Source of the DNA: Microbacteriaceae bacterium
GTDB lineage: Bacteria; Actinomycetota; Actinomycetes; Actinomycetales; Microbacteriaceae
Assembly: GCA_004297935.1 (NCBI GenBank)
Contig: SCRE01000002.1
Location: 62,001-126,000 of the forward strand
Direction of reading: 5' to 3'
Length of the DNA: 64,000 nucleotides
In this document: in pieces, positions 9,168 to 17,722 of the stretch
Numbering within the stretch: position 1 is the first letter of the stretch
Layout: each line of letters starts with the position of its first letter
Made by a program: the position numbers and the translations under genes
Notes under the pieces: generated by a model
Seen by the model: only the letters and a program-made list of their open reading frames with translations
What the model was told of the DNA's origin: nothing
Database searches by the model: none

Positions 9168-9179
9168 TCCACCACTCTA
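9168..9179 (-). promoter_or_regulatory. Leaderless -10 for punA
   Basis: On the minus strand TAGAGT (9174-9179) is followed by six bases (GGTGGA) and the ATG at 9167. The spacing predicts transcription from the start codon, although GGTGGA could also act as a weak ribosome site. Confidence 0.55.
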
Positions 9180-9188
9180 AGCGAGCGC

Positions 9189-9268
9189 CAAAACGACGGA
9201 CAATTTCTGCGACACGCCTGCGCAAATGAGCAGAGCACGGCGTGTCGCAGAAATTGTCCGTCGTTTTG
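9189..9268. repeat. 80-bp inverted-repeat element, perfect copy
   Basis: Two perfect 30-bp arms (9189-9218 and 9239-9268; arm begins CAAAACGACGGAC and ends GCGACACGCC) flank a 20-base loop. It lies between the divergent punA and LpdA-like genes, upstream of both predicted transcription starts, so it is not expected in either mRNA. A related 80-bp copy with the same 30-20-30 geometry is at 22623-22702. No target-site duplication or transposase is visible. Confidence 0.85.
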
Positions 9269-9360
9269 AAAAAGGCAGGGCGGAAGGCTGGGCGCAAAGG
9301 CGGGGTGCGATGGGCTGGGGCGGGTTTCACAGTGTGCCGCCGCTACGCGACAATAGAGCA

Positions 9361-10797
9361 ATGGCCTTTGAGTTCGAGCGCAAGCAGAGAATCACCGTCG
9401 TCGGGGGCGGGCCCGGTGGATATGAGGCGGCGCTCACCGCGGCACAGCTCGGGGCGGATGTCGCGCTCGTCGAACGCGCCGGTGTCGGCGGGTCTGCCGT
9501 GCTGACCGATGCCGTGCCGTCGAAGACGCTGATCGCGACAGCGGATGCCGCGCACTCGATCGGCGAGGCGGCCGATCTCGGCGTGCAGTTCTTCAGTCGC
9601 AACGAGACCGGCAAGCCGGTGCGCCCCGACGTGGCGGTCAACCTCGCCGCCGTGAACAAACGACTGCTCGGGCTGGCTCGACAGCAGTCGGAGGACATGC
9701 GCTCAGAGTTGGTGCGATCCGGGGTGCAGATCGTCACCGGCGAGGGACGGCTCGACGGTCCCGGCGCGGTGATCGTCTCGACCGCCAAAGGCAAGGGCGG
9801 CACGGACTTCGACCGGATCGAATCCGACACGATCGTGGTCTCTGTCGGGGCCAGCCCGCGCCTGCTGGCCAGCGCGAAGCCGGATGGTGAGCGCATCCTC
9901 ACCTGGACGCAGTTGTATGAACTGCAGACCGTGCCGGAGCACCTCATCGTGGTCGGCTCCGGCGTCACGGGCGCTGAGTTCGCGTCGGCCTATATGGCAC
10001 TCGGCTCGAAGGTCACGTTGATCTCCAGCCGCGACCGGGTGCTGCCCGGCGAAGACGCCGATGCCGCCGGCGTCATTGAAAAGGTCTTCAGACGCAATGG
10101 CATGACGGTGCTGTCGAAGTCACGGGCGGCCTCCGTGGAGCGCACGGCGGATGGTGTCCGTGCAACACTCGCCGACGGGCGCACGGTCGACGGCAGTCAC
10201 TGTCTCATGGCAGTCGGCTCCATCCCGAACACTGCGGACATCGGCCTGCGCGAGGCCGGTGTGCAGCTGACGGAATCCGGTCACATCCGGGTCAACCGGG
10301 TGGCGCGGACGTCGATGCCGAACATCTACGCAGCCGGTGACTGCTCGGATCTGCTGCCGTTGGCATCCGTCGCGTCGATGCAGGGCCGCACGGCCGTGTT
10401 CCACGCGATGGGGGACGCGGTCAGCCCGATCGAACTCCGCAACGTCAGCTCGAACATTTTCACCCAGCCGGAGATCGCGACCGTCGGCTGGACGCAGAAG
10501 CAGATCGAGGAGGGCATCGCGCAGGGTGACATCTACAAACTGCCGCTCAAGTCGAACCCGCGCGCGAAGATGATCGGCATGAAGGACGGTTTCGTCAAGC
10601 TGTTCGCACGCACCGGCAGCGGAACGGTGATCGGCGGCGTCATCGTCGCGCCGCGCGCGAGCGAGTTGATCTTCCCGCTCGCCCTCGCTGTGGAACACCG
10701 GCTGACCGTCGACCAGGTCGCCCGCGCGTTCACGGTGTATCCCTCGCTGTCCGGTTCCATCTCGGATGCCGCGCGCGCCATGCACATCGTCCTGTAG
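9361..10797 (+). CDS. LpdA-type NAD(P)H-quinone oxidoreductase (flavoprotein disulfide reductase family)
   Basis: A 478-residue FAD protein. It has an N-terminal FAD-binding GGGPGGYEA (about 14-22), a central NAD(P) site VVGSGVTGAEFASAY, the FAD-anchoring AAGDCSDLLPLA, and a C-terminal dimerisation domain with TVYPSLSGSI. The redox-active CxxxxC of true dihydrolipoamide dehydrogenases is absent: the site reads GVGGSAVLTDAVPSK, as in M. tuberculosis LpdA (Rv3303c), which reduces quinones rather than lipoamide. The frame is open upstream to 9226, but ATG 9361 is chosen because the protein family starts there and GACAAT lies six bases upstream like other leaderless genes here. Divergent from punA. 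Confidence 0.87.
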   Translation: MAFEFERKQRITVVGGGPGGYEAALTAAQLGADVALVERAGVGGSAVLTDAVPSKTLIATADAAHSIGEAADLGVQFFSRNETGKPVRPDVAVNLAAVNKRLLGLARQQSEDMRSELVRSGVQIVTGEGRLDGPGAVIVSTAKGKGGTDFDRIESDTIVVSVGASPRLLASAKPDGERILTWTQLYELQTVPEHLIVVGSGVTGAEFASAYMALGSKVTLISSRDRVLPGEDADAAGVIEKVFRRNGMTVLSKSRAASVERTADGVRATLADGRTVDGSHCLMAVGSIPNTADIGLREAGVQLTESGHIRVNRVARTSMPNIYAAGDCSDLLPLASVASMQGRTAVFHAMGDAVSPIELRNVSSNIFTQPEIATVGWTQKQIEEGIAQGDIYKLPLKSNPRAKMIGMKDGFVKLFARTGSGTVIGGVIVAPRASELIFPLALAVEHRLTVDQVARAFTVYPSLSGSISDAARAMHIVL

Positions 10798-11021
10798 CAG
10801 CCCAGCCGGGCGGCGTGCTGAGACCCTAGCCCGTTTCTGGACAGTGGCTTCCAAGATCCTGTGGATCCGTACAGGAAAACGCGTTGAGAATATGAATTCC
10901 CTATGCGCGGAAGCTGCCGTCGCGGCGAGGAGAGTATATTTCTCACCGGGTGCCGCTCGGCAAGCCGCAGTCGGTGCCCTCCCGCGATCCGGGACGGATC
11001 CCGACCCACAAGGAGACGATG
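10798..11021 (+). promoter_or_regulatory. Permease leader/promoter region
   Basis: The 224 bases before the permease are more AT-rich than their surroundings. They contain CCTGT-N8-ACAGG (about 10858-10875), a TATATT that could serve as a -10 near 10937, and GGATC inverted repeats near 10995. AGGAG at 11011-11015 is the ribosome site. No known riboswitch class was recognised. Confidence 0.35.
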
Positions 11022-12707
11022 ATGTCGAGTATCACCAACAAGCCAGCCCCTGTTAAGCGGGAGGTGAAACTCAAAAGGCACGTCGGACCGATCGGTCTGC
11101 TGTTCGCGGCGATCGGCTCGATCATCGGCTCCGGATGGCTGTTCGGCGCGTTCAACGCGTCGGCGATCGCCGGGCCCGCTGCCATTTTCTCCTGGCTGAT
11201 CGCCGGAGTCATGATCATCCTGATCGGCCTGTGCTATGCAGAACTCGGTCCGATGTTTCCGATCTCCGGCGGTGTGGTTCGCTATCCACATATGGTCTGG
11301 GGATCCTTCGGAAGCTACACGATGGGCTGGATCACCTGGATCGCGTCGGCGGCGGTCCCGGCCATCGAGGTCGAGGGCGCTTTGACGTACGGCACCAAGT
11401 ACGCCCCCTTCACGGTGCTGGCGAAAGACGGCGGCACCTCTGCCCACGTGCTGACTCCGCTCGGGATGGTCGTGGCGGTCATCCTGCTCGCGGTCTTCGT
11501 CGTCATCAACTACTTTGGTGTGCGCCTGTTCGCTCAGGTCAACACCGTGGTCGTCTGGTGGAAGGTCTTCGTGATCGCCCTGGTGATCGTCGTGTTCATC
11601 CTCACGGCGCTGGCGACCTCTGGTGCGCAGGCGATCGGCAACTTCGGATCCCACGGCTTCGCTCCGGCGGGATTCGCCCAGGTCTTCGTCGCAATCTCAA
11701 CGGCAGGCATCACGTTCTCGTTCCTCGGTTTCCGTCAGGGCATCGAGTTGGCCGGCGAGACCACGAACCCAAGGCGGAACATCCCGCTCGCCGTGATCGG
11801 GTCCGTCGCCATCACGGCGGTGCTGTACGCGCTGCTGCAGGTCGCCTTCACCCTGATGGTTCCGGCCAAGGCCCTGTCGCACGGCGGGTGGTCGGGCCTC
11901 GCGTTCACCAACGACTTCGGGCCGCTTGCGGCATTGGCGACCATCGGCGGAATCGGCTGGTTGGCGTATGTGCTGTACTTCGACGCGATCATCTCCCCGT
12001 TGGATACCGGTCTGATCTACACCACCGTGACCTCCCGCGTCTCCTACGCCGTCGGCCGCAATGGCAATGGGCCGCGCTGGCTGGCGACGAACAACAAACA
12101 TGGTGTGCCGGTCTGGAGCCTGATCCTGTCATTCCTGGTCAGCATCATCCTGTTGTTGCCGTTCCCGAGCTGGCAGCAGTTGGTCGGGTTCATCACCAGC
12201 GCCACCGTGCTGTCGTTCGGAACCGGTCCGCTCGCACTCGCGGTGATGCGACGCCGGCTGCCGCATCATGAGCGCCCGTTCAAGCTGCCTGGCGGCGACC
12301 TGATCCCGTTCCTCGCCTTCTACAGCACCAACATGATCGTGTACTGGGCGGGCTGGGCGACCAACATGGACCTGATGATCTCGATCCTGATCGGCTACGT
12401 CTTCCTCGTCATCTACCAGCTGGCGAGCAAGCGCCCGGACCGCCCCCTGCTCGACTTCAAGGCGAGCGCTTTCTGGCTGCTCCCGTGGCTCGCGCTGATG
12501 ACGCTGGTGAGCTGGCTGTTCGACCCGGCGAGCCATCCGGGAATGTTCTTCTGGGTGTTCCTGATCAACCTCGGAATCACGGCCGTGATCTACTATGTCG
12601 CGGTCAAGATCACGCTGCCGACCGCCAAGATCGAAGAGTACATCGAGGCTGCCGCGCACGAGTCCGAGATCGAGGATGAAACCCTCGCCGGCGGTCACAT
12701 CGGCTGA
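11022..12707 (+). CDS. APC-superfamily amino acid permease
   Basis: A 561-residue integral membrane transporter with about 12 predicted helices. The first helix carries the APC substrate/sodium-site pattern AAIGSIIGSGWLFG, and the central helices include FSFLGFRQGIELAGETTNPRRN, typical of the family (quoted motif GETTNPRRN). The charged N-terminus (VKREVKLKRH) and acidic C-terminal tail (ESEIEDE) are cytoplasmic. It resembles the aspartate:proton symporter (YveA-like) branch in length and in the PFKLPGGDLIPF loop, but substrate is not certain. ATG 11022 is preferred over 11019 because the AGGAG site is then six bases away. Monocistronic; followed by a palindromic repeat. Confidence 0.85.
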   Translation: MSSITNKPAPVKREVKLKRHVGPIGLLFAAIGSIIGSGWLFGAFNASAIAGPAAIFSWLIAGVMIILIGLCYAELGPMFPISGGVVRYPHMVWGSFGSYTMGWITWIASAAVPAIEVEGALTYGTKYAPFTVLAKDGGTSAHVLTPLGMVVAVILLAVFVVINYFGVRLFAQVNTVVVWWKVFVIALVIVVFILTALATSGAQAIGNFGSHGFAPAGFAQVFVAISTAGITFSFLGFRQGIELAGETTNPRRNIPLAVIGSVAITAVLYALLQVAFTLMVPAKALSHGGWSGLAFTNDFGPLAALATIGGIGWLAYVLYFDAIISPLDTGLIYTTVTSRVSYAVGRNGNGPRWLATNNKHGVPVWSLILSFLVSIILLLPFPSWQQLVGFITSATVLSFGTGPLALAVMRRRLPHHERPFKLPGGDLIPFLAFYSTNMIVYWAGWATNMDLMISILIGYVFLVIYQLASKRPDRPLLDFKASAFWLLPWLALMTLVSWLFDPASHPGMFFWVFLINLGITAVIYYVAVKITLPTAKIEEYIEAAAHESEIEDETLAGGHIG

Positions 12708-12717
12708 CACCCTCATT

Positions 12718-12890
12718 GGTCGAGTAACCCGCGAGCGCAGCGAGCGGCGTATCGAGACCTCCGCCCGTTGAACGACGCGGTCTCGATACGCTCGCCGGCG
12801 CTCGCTACTCGACCACCGGGACTGATGGTCGAGTAGCCCGCTCCCTTAATCCCTTGAGCTCCACCGCGTCACTCGACAACGGCCGCAGGG
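12718..12890. repeat. Palindromic GGTCGAGTA/TATCGAGACC repeat, copy 3
   Basis: Between the converging permease and carboxylase alpha genes. GGTCGAGTAACCCGCGAGCG...TATCGAGACC faces GGTCTCGATACGCTCG...GCTACTCGACC across a short spacer. A further half copy GGTCGAGTAGCCCG and the 11-mer GCTCCACCGCG (12858-12868) follow. Likely a bidirectional terminator or nucleoid element. Confidence 0.8.
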
Positions 12891-12891
12891 C

Positions 12892-14655
12892 TCAGACGAT
12901 GTTGAGCAGGCGGTGACCTGAAGACACGGTCGTGCCGACCTCTGCGTTGATCTCGGCGACGGTGCCGTCTTTGTGTGCGGTCATCGGCTGCTCCATCTTC
13001 ATGGCTTCGAGCACCAGGATCAGGTCGCCCTTGACGACCGCGTCGCCCTCATTGACCGCGAGTTTCACGATGGTGGCCTGCATCGGCGCCGTCACGGAAT
13101 CGCCTGTCGTCGTCAGGGCAGCGTGCGGGCTGCTGCGGCGCTTCGGTGCGGGGGAGATCGCTGCGCCCGCGCCGGGCCTGCCGAGCAAGCGTGTCGGCAG
13201 GCTCACCTCGATGCGCTTGCCTTCGACCTCGACGACCATGCTGCGCCGGTTTTCGGCCGGGCGTACGGCCTCGGACTCGCCGCTCCACGGCTCGATCTCG
13301 CCGGTGAACTCGGATTCGATCCAACTGGTGTACACGCTGAACGGGCCGCCGTCTGCCGGTGCGAACGCCGGGTCGTCGACCACGGCGCGGTGGAACGGCA
13401 GGACGGTCGGCAACCCGGCGACCTCGAATTCGTTGAGGGCGCGCCGCGCGCGATCCAGCGCCTCATCCCGCGTGGTGCCGGTCACGATCAACTTGGCCAG
13501 CAGCGAGTCGAACGCACCGGAGATCTCATCGCCGGGCTGCACGCCGCTGTCGACGCGAACCCCGGGCCCTGCCGCGGGCTTGAACACGTGAATCGGGCCG
13601 GGCGACGGCATGAATCCGCGCCCGGCATCCTCTCCGTTGATCCGGAATTCGAACGAGTGGCCACGGGGCTCAGGATCGTCGTAGTCGAGCGTGCCGCCAG
13701 CGGCGACCCGGAACTGCTCACGCACCAGATCGATGCCGGTGACCTCTTCCGAGACCGGATGCTCGACCTGCAGTCTCGTGTTCACCTCGAGGAACGAGAC
13801 GGTCCCATCTCTTCCGATCAGAAACTCGCACGTTCCCGCACCGACGTAGCCGACCTCTTTCAGAATGGCCTTCGAGGCCCGGTACAGCTCCGCAGTTTGT
13901 TCCTCGGTGAGGTACGGCGCGGGCGCTTCTTCGACGAGTTTCTGGTGGCGTCGCTGGAGCGAGCAGTCACGCGTGGAGATCACGACGACATTGCCGGCGG
14001 CATCCGCCAGGCACTGCGTCTCGACGTGGCGCGGCCGATCGAGGTACTTCTCGACGAAGCACTCGCCGCGACCGAACGCGGCGACCGCCTCCCGGGTGGC
14101 CGACTCGAACTGCTCCGAGACCTCGTCGCGGGTGCGCGCCACCTTGAGCCCTCGGCCGCCACCGCCGAATGCCGCCTTGATCGCCACCGGCAGGCCGTGG
14201 GCGTCGACGAACTCGAGCACCTCTGCCGCGTCGGCGACCGGGTTGAGCGTTCCCGGCGCCAACGGCGCACCGACGCTTTCCGCGACGTGTCGGGCCGACA
14301 CCTTGTCGCCGAGCCGCTCGATCGCCTCCGGTGACGGGCCGATCCAGGTCAGGCCGGCAGCGATCACCGCACGGGCGAAGTCGGCGTTCTCGGCGAGGAA
14401 TCCGTAGCCGGGATGAACGGCATCCGCACCGCTGCGCCGCGCGATCGAGAGGAGCTTGTCGACGACGAGATAGGTTTCGGCGCTGGTGGTCCCGCCGAGC
14501 GCATACGCCTCATCGGCGAGTCGCGCGTGCAGAGCGTCGCGATCCTGGTCCGCGTAGACCGCAACGGATGCGATTCCGCTGTCCTTCGCCGCTCTGATCA
14601 CCCGAACGGCGATCTCGCCCCGGTTGGCAATAAGGACTTTCGTTATTCGCGGCAC
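12892..14655 (-). CDS. Acyl-CoA carboxylase alpha subunit (biotin carboxylase + biotin carrier)
   Basis: A 587-residue fusion. Residues about 1-445 are the ATP-grasp biotin carboxylase: [34 protein letters not shown], the glycine loop [11 protein letters not shown] and [15 protein letters not shown] linker leads to a C-terminal biotin carrier domain with the biotinylation motif EAMKM (Lys about 553). It carboxylates biotin for the AccD-type beta subunit at 20907, using the ligase BirA at 22740 for biotin attachment. GTG 14655 is chosen: TAGGCT lies eight bases upstream, fitting a leaderless start, while the TTG at 14664 would fall between them. Corresponds to AccA3 of M. tuberculosis by length and order. 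Confidence 0.95.
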   Translation of the reverse strand: MPRITKVLIANRGEIAVRVIRAAKDSGIASVAVYADQDRDALHARLADEAYALGGTTSAETYLVVDKLLSIARRSGADAVHPGYGFLAENADFARAVIAAGLTWIGPSPEAIERLGDKVSARHVAESVGAPLAPGTLNPVADAAEVLEFVDAHGLPVAIKAAFGGGGRGLKVARTRDEVSEQFESATREAVAAFGRGECFVEKYLDRPRHVETQCLADAAGNVVVISTRDCSLQRRHQKLVEEAPAPYLTEEQTAELYRASKAILKEVGYVGAGTCEFLIGRDGTVSFLEVNTRLQVEHPVSEEVTGIDLVREQFRVAAGGTLDYDDPEPRGHSFEFRINGEDAGRGFMPSPGPIHVFKPAAGPGVRVDSGVQPGDEISGAFDSLLAKLIVTGTTRDEALDRARRALNEFEVAGLPTVLPFHRAVVDDPAFAPADGGPFSVYTSWIESEFTGEIEPWSGESEAVRPAENRRSMVVEVEGKRIEVSLPTRLLGRPGAGAAISPAPKRRSSPHAALTTTGDSVTAPMQATIVKLAVNEGDAVVKGDLILVLEAMKMEQPMTAHKDGTVAEINAEVGTTVSSGHRLLNIV

Positions 14656-14663
14656 AGTTCTCA

Positions 14664-14669
14664 AGCCTA
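14664..14669 (-). promoter_or_regulatory. Candidate -10 for acyl-CoA carboxylase alpha gene
   Basis: TAGGCT on the minus strand ends eight bases before the GTG at 14655. This is the expected geometry for a leaderless transcript. Confidence 0.45.
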
Positions 14670-14751
14670 TTGCCCGGCGCAGCCGCCGTTTTAGTCTGTG
14701 CTCACAAAAATACGGAGCAACGCGGTGGGATGTCTACAAACGATTCCGCTG

Positions 14752-15441
14752 CTACAAACGATTCCACAGGCTCGTCCAGTCGTGGCCGAGCTCGCGTACG
14801 AGTCGGCGCAATGTCGACAATGACAACCCGACCACCGTGCTCGGATCGCCGTCGACGTTCGTGATGAACGGACCGCCCAGGCTGTCGATCGTGAACGCTC
14901 CAGCGACGGCGAGCGGTTCTCCGGATGCGACGTAGGCGTCGATCTCGTCGTTCGTGACATCGCCGGCGAACGTGACGGATGCGTTCGCCACCGCCCCGAC
15001 CGCTCGCCGGCCGCCCGCCGGCCCGGCTCCGCGTCGTTCGGTCCCCGGTCTACCGGCGGCCGGGTCGGTGTGATCGATCAGCCAGTGACCGGAGTGCAGC
15101 AGACCGGTGCGACCACGCTGTTGCTGCCAGCGTTCCCGGGCGACGTCGGGTCGGTGCGGTTTGCCGTAGATGACACCGTCGAGCTCGAAGGCGGAGTCGC
15201 CGCCGAGGATCAGCCCGTCGATCGGTGCCCCATCGACGAGCAGTTCGGCAACGGCTTCGGCTTTTGCGCGCGCAAGCAGTTGCACGAGCTCGCTCGGCGT
15301 GAGCGGCTTGCCGGCGGCGGCTTCCGCCGCTACGACGGCGGCCGGCTCGTCGACGTGCGACGGCACGACAACCGGTTCGACGCCTGCTGCCCGTAGCAAA
15401 GCGAGGCGTGCGGGGGAGGTCGAGGCGAGGTACAGGCGCAT
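14752..15441 (-). CDS. maf: Maf-family nucleoside triphosphate pyrophosphatase
   Basis: A 229-residue cytosolic pyrophosphatase that removes non-canonical or excess nucleotides (dTTP/UTP/m7GTP type). Signature features: N-terminal LYLASTSPARLALL, DEPAAV, ILGGDSAFELDGVIYGKP with the catalytic Asp, and the late GAFTIDSLGGPFI. It is slightly longer than the usual 190-210 because of an insertion around residues 130-165 (GRPGTERRGAGPAGGRRAVG). An open frame continues upstream but ATG 15441 matches the family start and has TACTCT six bases upstream (leaderless). Position next to the carboxylase genes matches Rv3282 in M. tuberculosis. Confidence 0.92.
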   Translation of the reverse strand: MRLYLASTSPARLALLRAAGVEPVVVPSHVDEPAAVVAAEAAAGKPLTPSELVQLLARAKAEAVAELLVDGAPIDGLILGGDSAFELDGVIYGKPHRPDVARERWQQQRGRTGLLHSGHWLIDHTDPAAGRPGTERRGAGPAGGRRAVGAVANASVTFAGDVTNDEIDAYVASGEPLAVAGAFTIDSLGGPFITNVDGDPSTVVGLSLSTLRRLVRELGHDWTSLWNRL

Positions 15442-15447
15442 CCACTC

Positions 15448-15453
15448 AGAGTA
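15448..15453 (-). promoter_or_regulatory. Leaderless -10 for maf
   Basis: Minus-strand TACTCT is followed by GAGTGG and the ATG at 15441, the same six-base spacing as punA and the PTS IIA gene. Confidence 0.55.
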
Positions 15454-15470
15454 GTGGTGCTGCGGCAACC

Positions 15471-15590
15471 GTTGGTCGAGCAACGAGCGCCAGCATCCCC
15501 GTCGGTCGAGTAACGAGCGCCAGCGAGTGTATCGAGACCTCGTTACGCGGTCTCGATACACTCGTGCCTCGCTACTCGACAACAGGCATC
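15471..15590. repeat. Palindromic GGTCGAGTA/TATCGAGACC repeat, copy 4
   Basis: Two direct half units (GGTCGAGCAACGAGCGCCAG and GGTCGAGTAACGAGCGCCAG) lead into an inverted repeat ending GCTACTCGAC. Unlike copies 1-3 this one lies between divergent genes (maf and the RNA methyltransferase), so a terminator role cannot explain all copies. Confidence 0.8.
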
Positions 15591-15620
15591 GCCCGACCGC
15601 CGGTGTGGAATGCTCGATAG

Positions 15621-17033
15621 GTGGCCAAGAACAGAAATCATCGGCGTCCCAGAGCGACCGCACAGGAGTCCGCACTCGTCGGTGCCGATCTCGCCGGTGC
15701 GGATCTCGTCGGCACGGATCGCGTCGGTGCGGATCTCGTCGGTGCCGAGATCGAACTCGATATCACGAATGTGGCGCACGGTGGTGTGTTCGTCGCCCGA
15801 CACGGGGGCCGCGTCGTCTTCGTCGGCGACACCATTCCCGGTGAGCGTGTCCGTGCGCGGCTGACCGAGGCGCGTCACGACAGTTTCTGGCGGGCGGAAG
15901 CGATCGAGGTGCTCGAGGCCTCACCCTATCGGCGGGAACACGTCTGGGCTGCCGCGTCGATCGACCGCGCCCCCGGCGAACGAGCCGGCGGCGCCGAGTT
16001 CGGTCACATCGAGCTGCAGCACCAGCGCGAACTGAAGTCCCGCGTGATCGCGGATGCCCTCGGGCGCATGGCTCACCTGGAACTCGCACCGGCCGTCCAA
16101 GCGGTGCCGATCGTCGACCCGTCGCCGACGCTCGCCCACGCCGCTACCGCCTCCACTCCCGCGGCCGATGACGGTCTCGGCTGGCGTACCCGGGTGCGCC
16201 TCCAGGTTGCACAGGACGGCACGGTGGGGCCGTATGCGGCACGATCGCACCGTGTTGTGCGGGTGGAGGACCTTCCGCTGGCGACGCCCCTCGTCGCCGC
16301 AGCAGCGCCGTTGCGCGGGCGGTTCGAGGGTGCCTCGTCCGTCGACGTCGTCGGGCCGAGCATCGGCGGCGAGATCGTACTGGTGAACGAGCGGCGCAAC
16401 CAGCGGGGGCGCGCCGCGACACGGTCGGCGCCGCACGCGATCCGGGAGCGGGTCGGCGAGCGTGAATTCCGCCTCGACGCCCGTGGCTTCTGGCAGGTGC
16501 ACTCGGCCGCGCCCGCCGCTCTCACCCGGGCCGTGCAGCAGGCCGTCGATGCCGATTTGTTCGATCCGGATGCCGCCAACCTCGATCTCTATGGCGGCGT
16601 CGGGTTGCTGGCCGCCGCGCTCGGCGACCGATTCGGGCCGTCGACCCGGATCACGTCGGTGGAATCCGCGGCGACCGCGACCGAGTTCGCCGCCGGCAAT
16701 CTCGCGGGCTGGGTCGGCGCATCCGCCATCACAGACAGGGTCGACCGGTTCGTCGCGCGATCGGTGGCGCAGGCATCCGCTCACGAACGCGCCCGCCAAC
16801 GGGCTGCGACGGTGGTGCTGGATCCGCCGCGATCCGGGGCGGGCAGGGACGTGGTCGACGGACTGTTGGCGCTGTCGCCGGCGCAACTCGTGTACGTGGC
16901 CTGCGACCCCATCGCGTTCGCCCGGGATGCCGCGTTCTTCGCGGCCGGCGGCTATACCGTGCGTGCGTTGCGCGCATTCGACCTGTTCCCGCACACGCAC
17001 CACGTCGAACTCGTCGCGCTGCTGACCCGATGA
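15621..17033 (+). CDS. TrmA/RumA-type class I SAM-dependent RNA methyltransferase
   Basis: A 470-residue tRNA/rRNA uracil-C5 methyltransferase-like protein. After an N-terminal TRAM-like beta domain (IELDITNVAHGGVFVAR...GDTIPGERVRARL, about 42-85) comes the methyltransferase core: NLDLYGGVGLLAAALGDRFG for SAM, VVLDPPRSGAGRDVVD and the catalytic-cysteine motif LVYVACDPIAFARD. No CxxxCxxC iron-sulphur set is seen. The unusual N-terminus has five pentapeptides of the form LVGAD encoded by a 15-bp tandem repeat (15675-15749). GTG 15621 is the first plausible start; no clear ribosome site precedes it. Exact RNA target is unknown. Confidence 0.88.
   Translation: MAKNRNHRRPRATAQESALVGADLAGADLVGTDRVGADLVGAEIELDITNVAHGGVFVARHGGRVVFVGDTIPGERVRARLTEARHDSFWRAEAIEVLEASPYRREHVWAAASIDRAPGERAGGAEFGHIELQHQRELKSRVIADALGRMAHLELAPAVQAVPIVDPSPTLAHAATASTPAADDGLGWRTRVRLQVAQDGTVGPYAARSHRVVRVEDLPLATPLVAAAAPLRGRFEGASSVDVVGPSIGGEIVLVNERRNQRGRAATRSAPHAIRERVGEREFRLDARGFWQVHSAAPAALTRAVQQAVDADLFDPDAANLDLYGGVGLLAAALGDRFGPSTRITSVESAATATEFAAGNLAGWVGASAITDRVDRFVARSVAQASAHERARQRAATVVLDPPRSGAGRDVVDGLLALSPAQLVYVACDPIAFARDAAFFAAGGYTVRALRAFDLFPHTHHVELVALLTR
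15675..15749 (+). repeat. Five 15-bp in-frame tandem repeats in the RNA methyltransferase N-terminus
   Basis: Units at 15675, 15690, 15705, 15720 and 15735 encode LVGAD, LAGAD, LVGTD, RVGAD and LVGAE. The A-D-L-x-G pattern resembles a pentapeptide-repeat coil turn. Copy number could vary by slippage without breaking the frame. Confidence 0.85.
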
Positions 17034-17049
17034 ACGCCGATCCTGTGAG

Positions 17050-17062
17050 TACGATGAGTCGC
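17050..17062 (+). promoter_or_regulatory. Leaderless -10 for the response regulator
   Basis: TACGAT (17050-17055) is followed by seven bases and ATG 17063, which also begins the receiver domain exactly. It overlaps the 3' end of the methyltransferase region by a few bases only. Confidence 0.5.
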
Positions 17063-17722
17063 ATGGTGCGCGTTGCGATCGTCGATGATCACGAGTCGGT
17101 GCGCCTAGGACTGCGTGCCGCCTGTCAGGACGCCGGGTTCGAGGTGGCGGCCGCGGCGGCCAACGTCGCCGAACTTGAACAGAAGCTCGGCGATCGCGAC
17201 TGCGACATCGTTGTGCTCGACCTGTCGCTCGGCGACGGCTCAGCCGTCACGGACAACGTCAAACGTCTTCAGGTGCGTGGCTTCGCCGTACTCGTGCACA
17301 GCATCGCGGACCGGGTGGCGAGTGTGCGTGAAGCGCTTGCGGCGGGGGCGGCCGGGGTGATCCCGAAGTCCGCGCCGACGACGACGGTCATGGCGGCGAT
17401 CGCGACCGTTGCATCCGGCAGCGTGCTGAACAATGTCGAATGGGCCAGCGCCATCGACGCCGACAACGACTTCGCAAAGGCCCAATTGGGCAGGCGGGAA
17501 CGCGATGTGCTGCATCTGTATGCGTCCGGCCTGCCGTTGAAGGCAGTCGCCGGGCAGCTGGGCATCGCGCATTCGACGGCGCGGGAGTACCTCGACCGGG
17601 TGCGCGCCAAGTATGTCGAAGTCGGTCGCCCCGCGCCGACGAAGGTCGACCTCCTGCGGCGTGCCGTCGAAGACGGTATTCTGCCCGGCCTGGACGCGGA
17701 TGCGCCCAATGACCGCGCCTGA
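17063..17722 (+). CDS. NarL/FixJ-family response regulator
   Basis: A 219-residue two-component regulator. The receiver domain (1-120) has the acidic pair DDH near residue 8, the phospho-acceptor Asp in VVLDLSLGDG, and the conserved Lys in VIPKSAP; the C-terminal LuxR-type helix-turn-helix (about 150-205) reads LGRRERDVLHLYASG...VAGQLGIAHSTAREYLDRV. In-frame ATGs at 17030 (overlapping the previous stop as ATGA) and 17054 are alternatives; 17063 is chosen because REC begins there and a -10 lies seven bases upstream. Its stop lies inside the start of the kinase gene at 17709, so the two are coupled. Confidence 0.9.
   Translation: MVRVAIVDDHESVRLGLRAACQDAGFEVAAAAANVAELEQKLGDRDCDIVVLDLSLGDGSAVTDNVKRLQVRGFAVLVHSIADRVASVREALAAGAAGVIPKSAPTTTVMAAIATVASGSVLNNVEWASAIDADNDFAKAQLGRRERDVLHLYASGLPLKAVAGQLGIAHSTAREYLDRVRAKYVEVGRPAPTKVDLLRRAVEDGILPGLDADAPNDRA

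Noticed and set aside
9189-9268. Inverted repeat as an insertion sequence or terminator
   Set aside because: No transposase gene or target-site duplication is seen, and both neighbouring genes start away from it, so it is not at any transcript end.
10798-11021. Riboswitch before the APC permease
   Set aside because: Small inverted repeats are present but no conserved core of a known riboswitch class could be matched by eye.
12973-14334. Plus-strand frame of about 453 codons
   Set aside because: Antisense shadow of the acyl-CoA carboxylase alpha gene.
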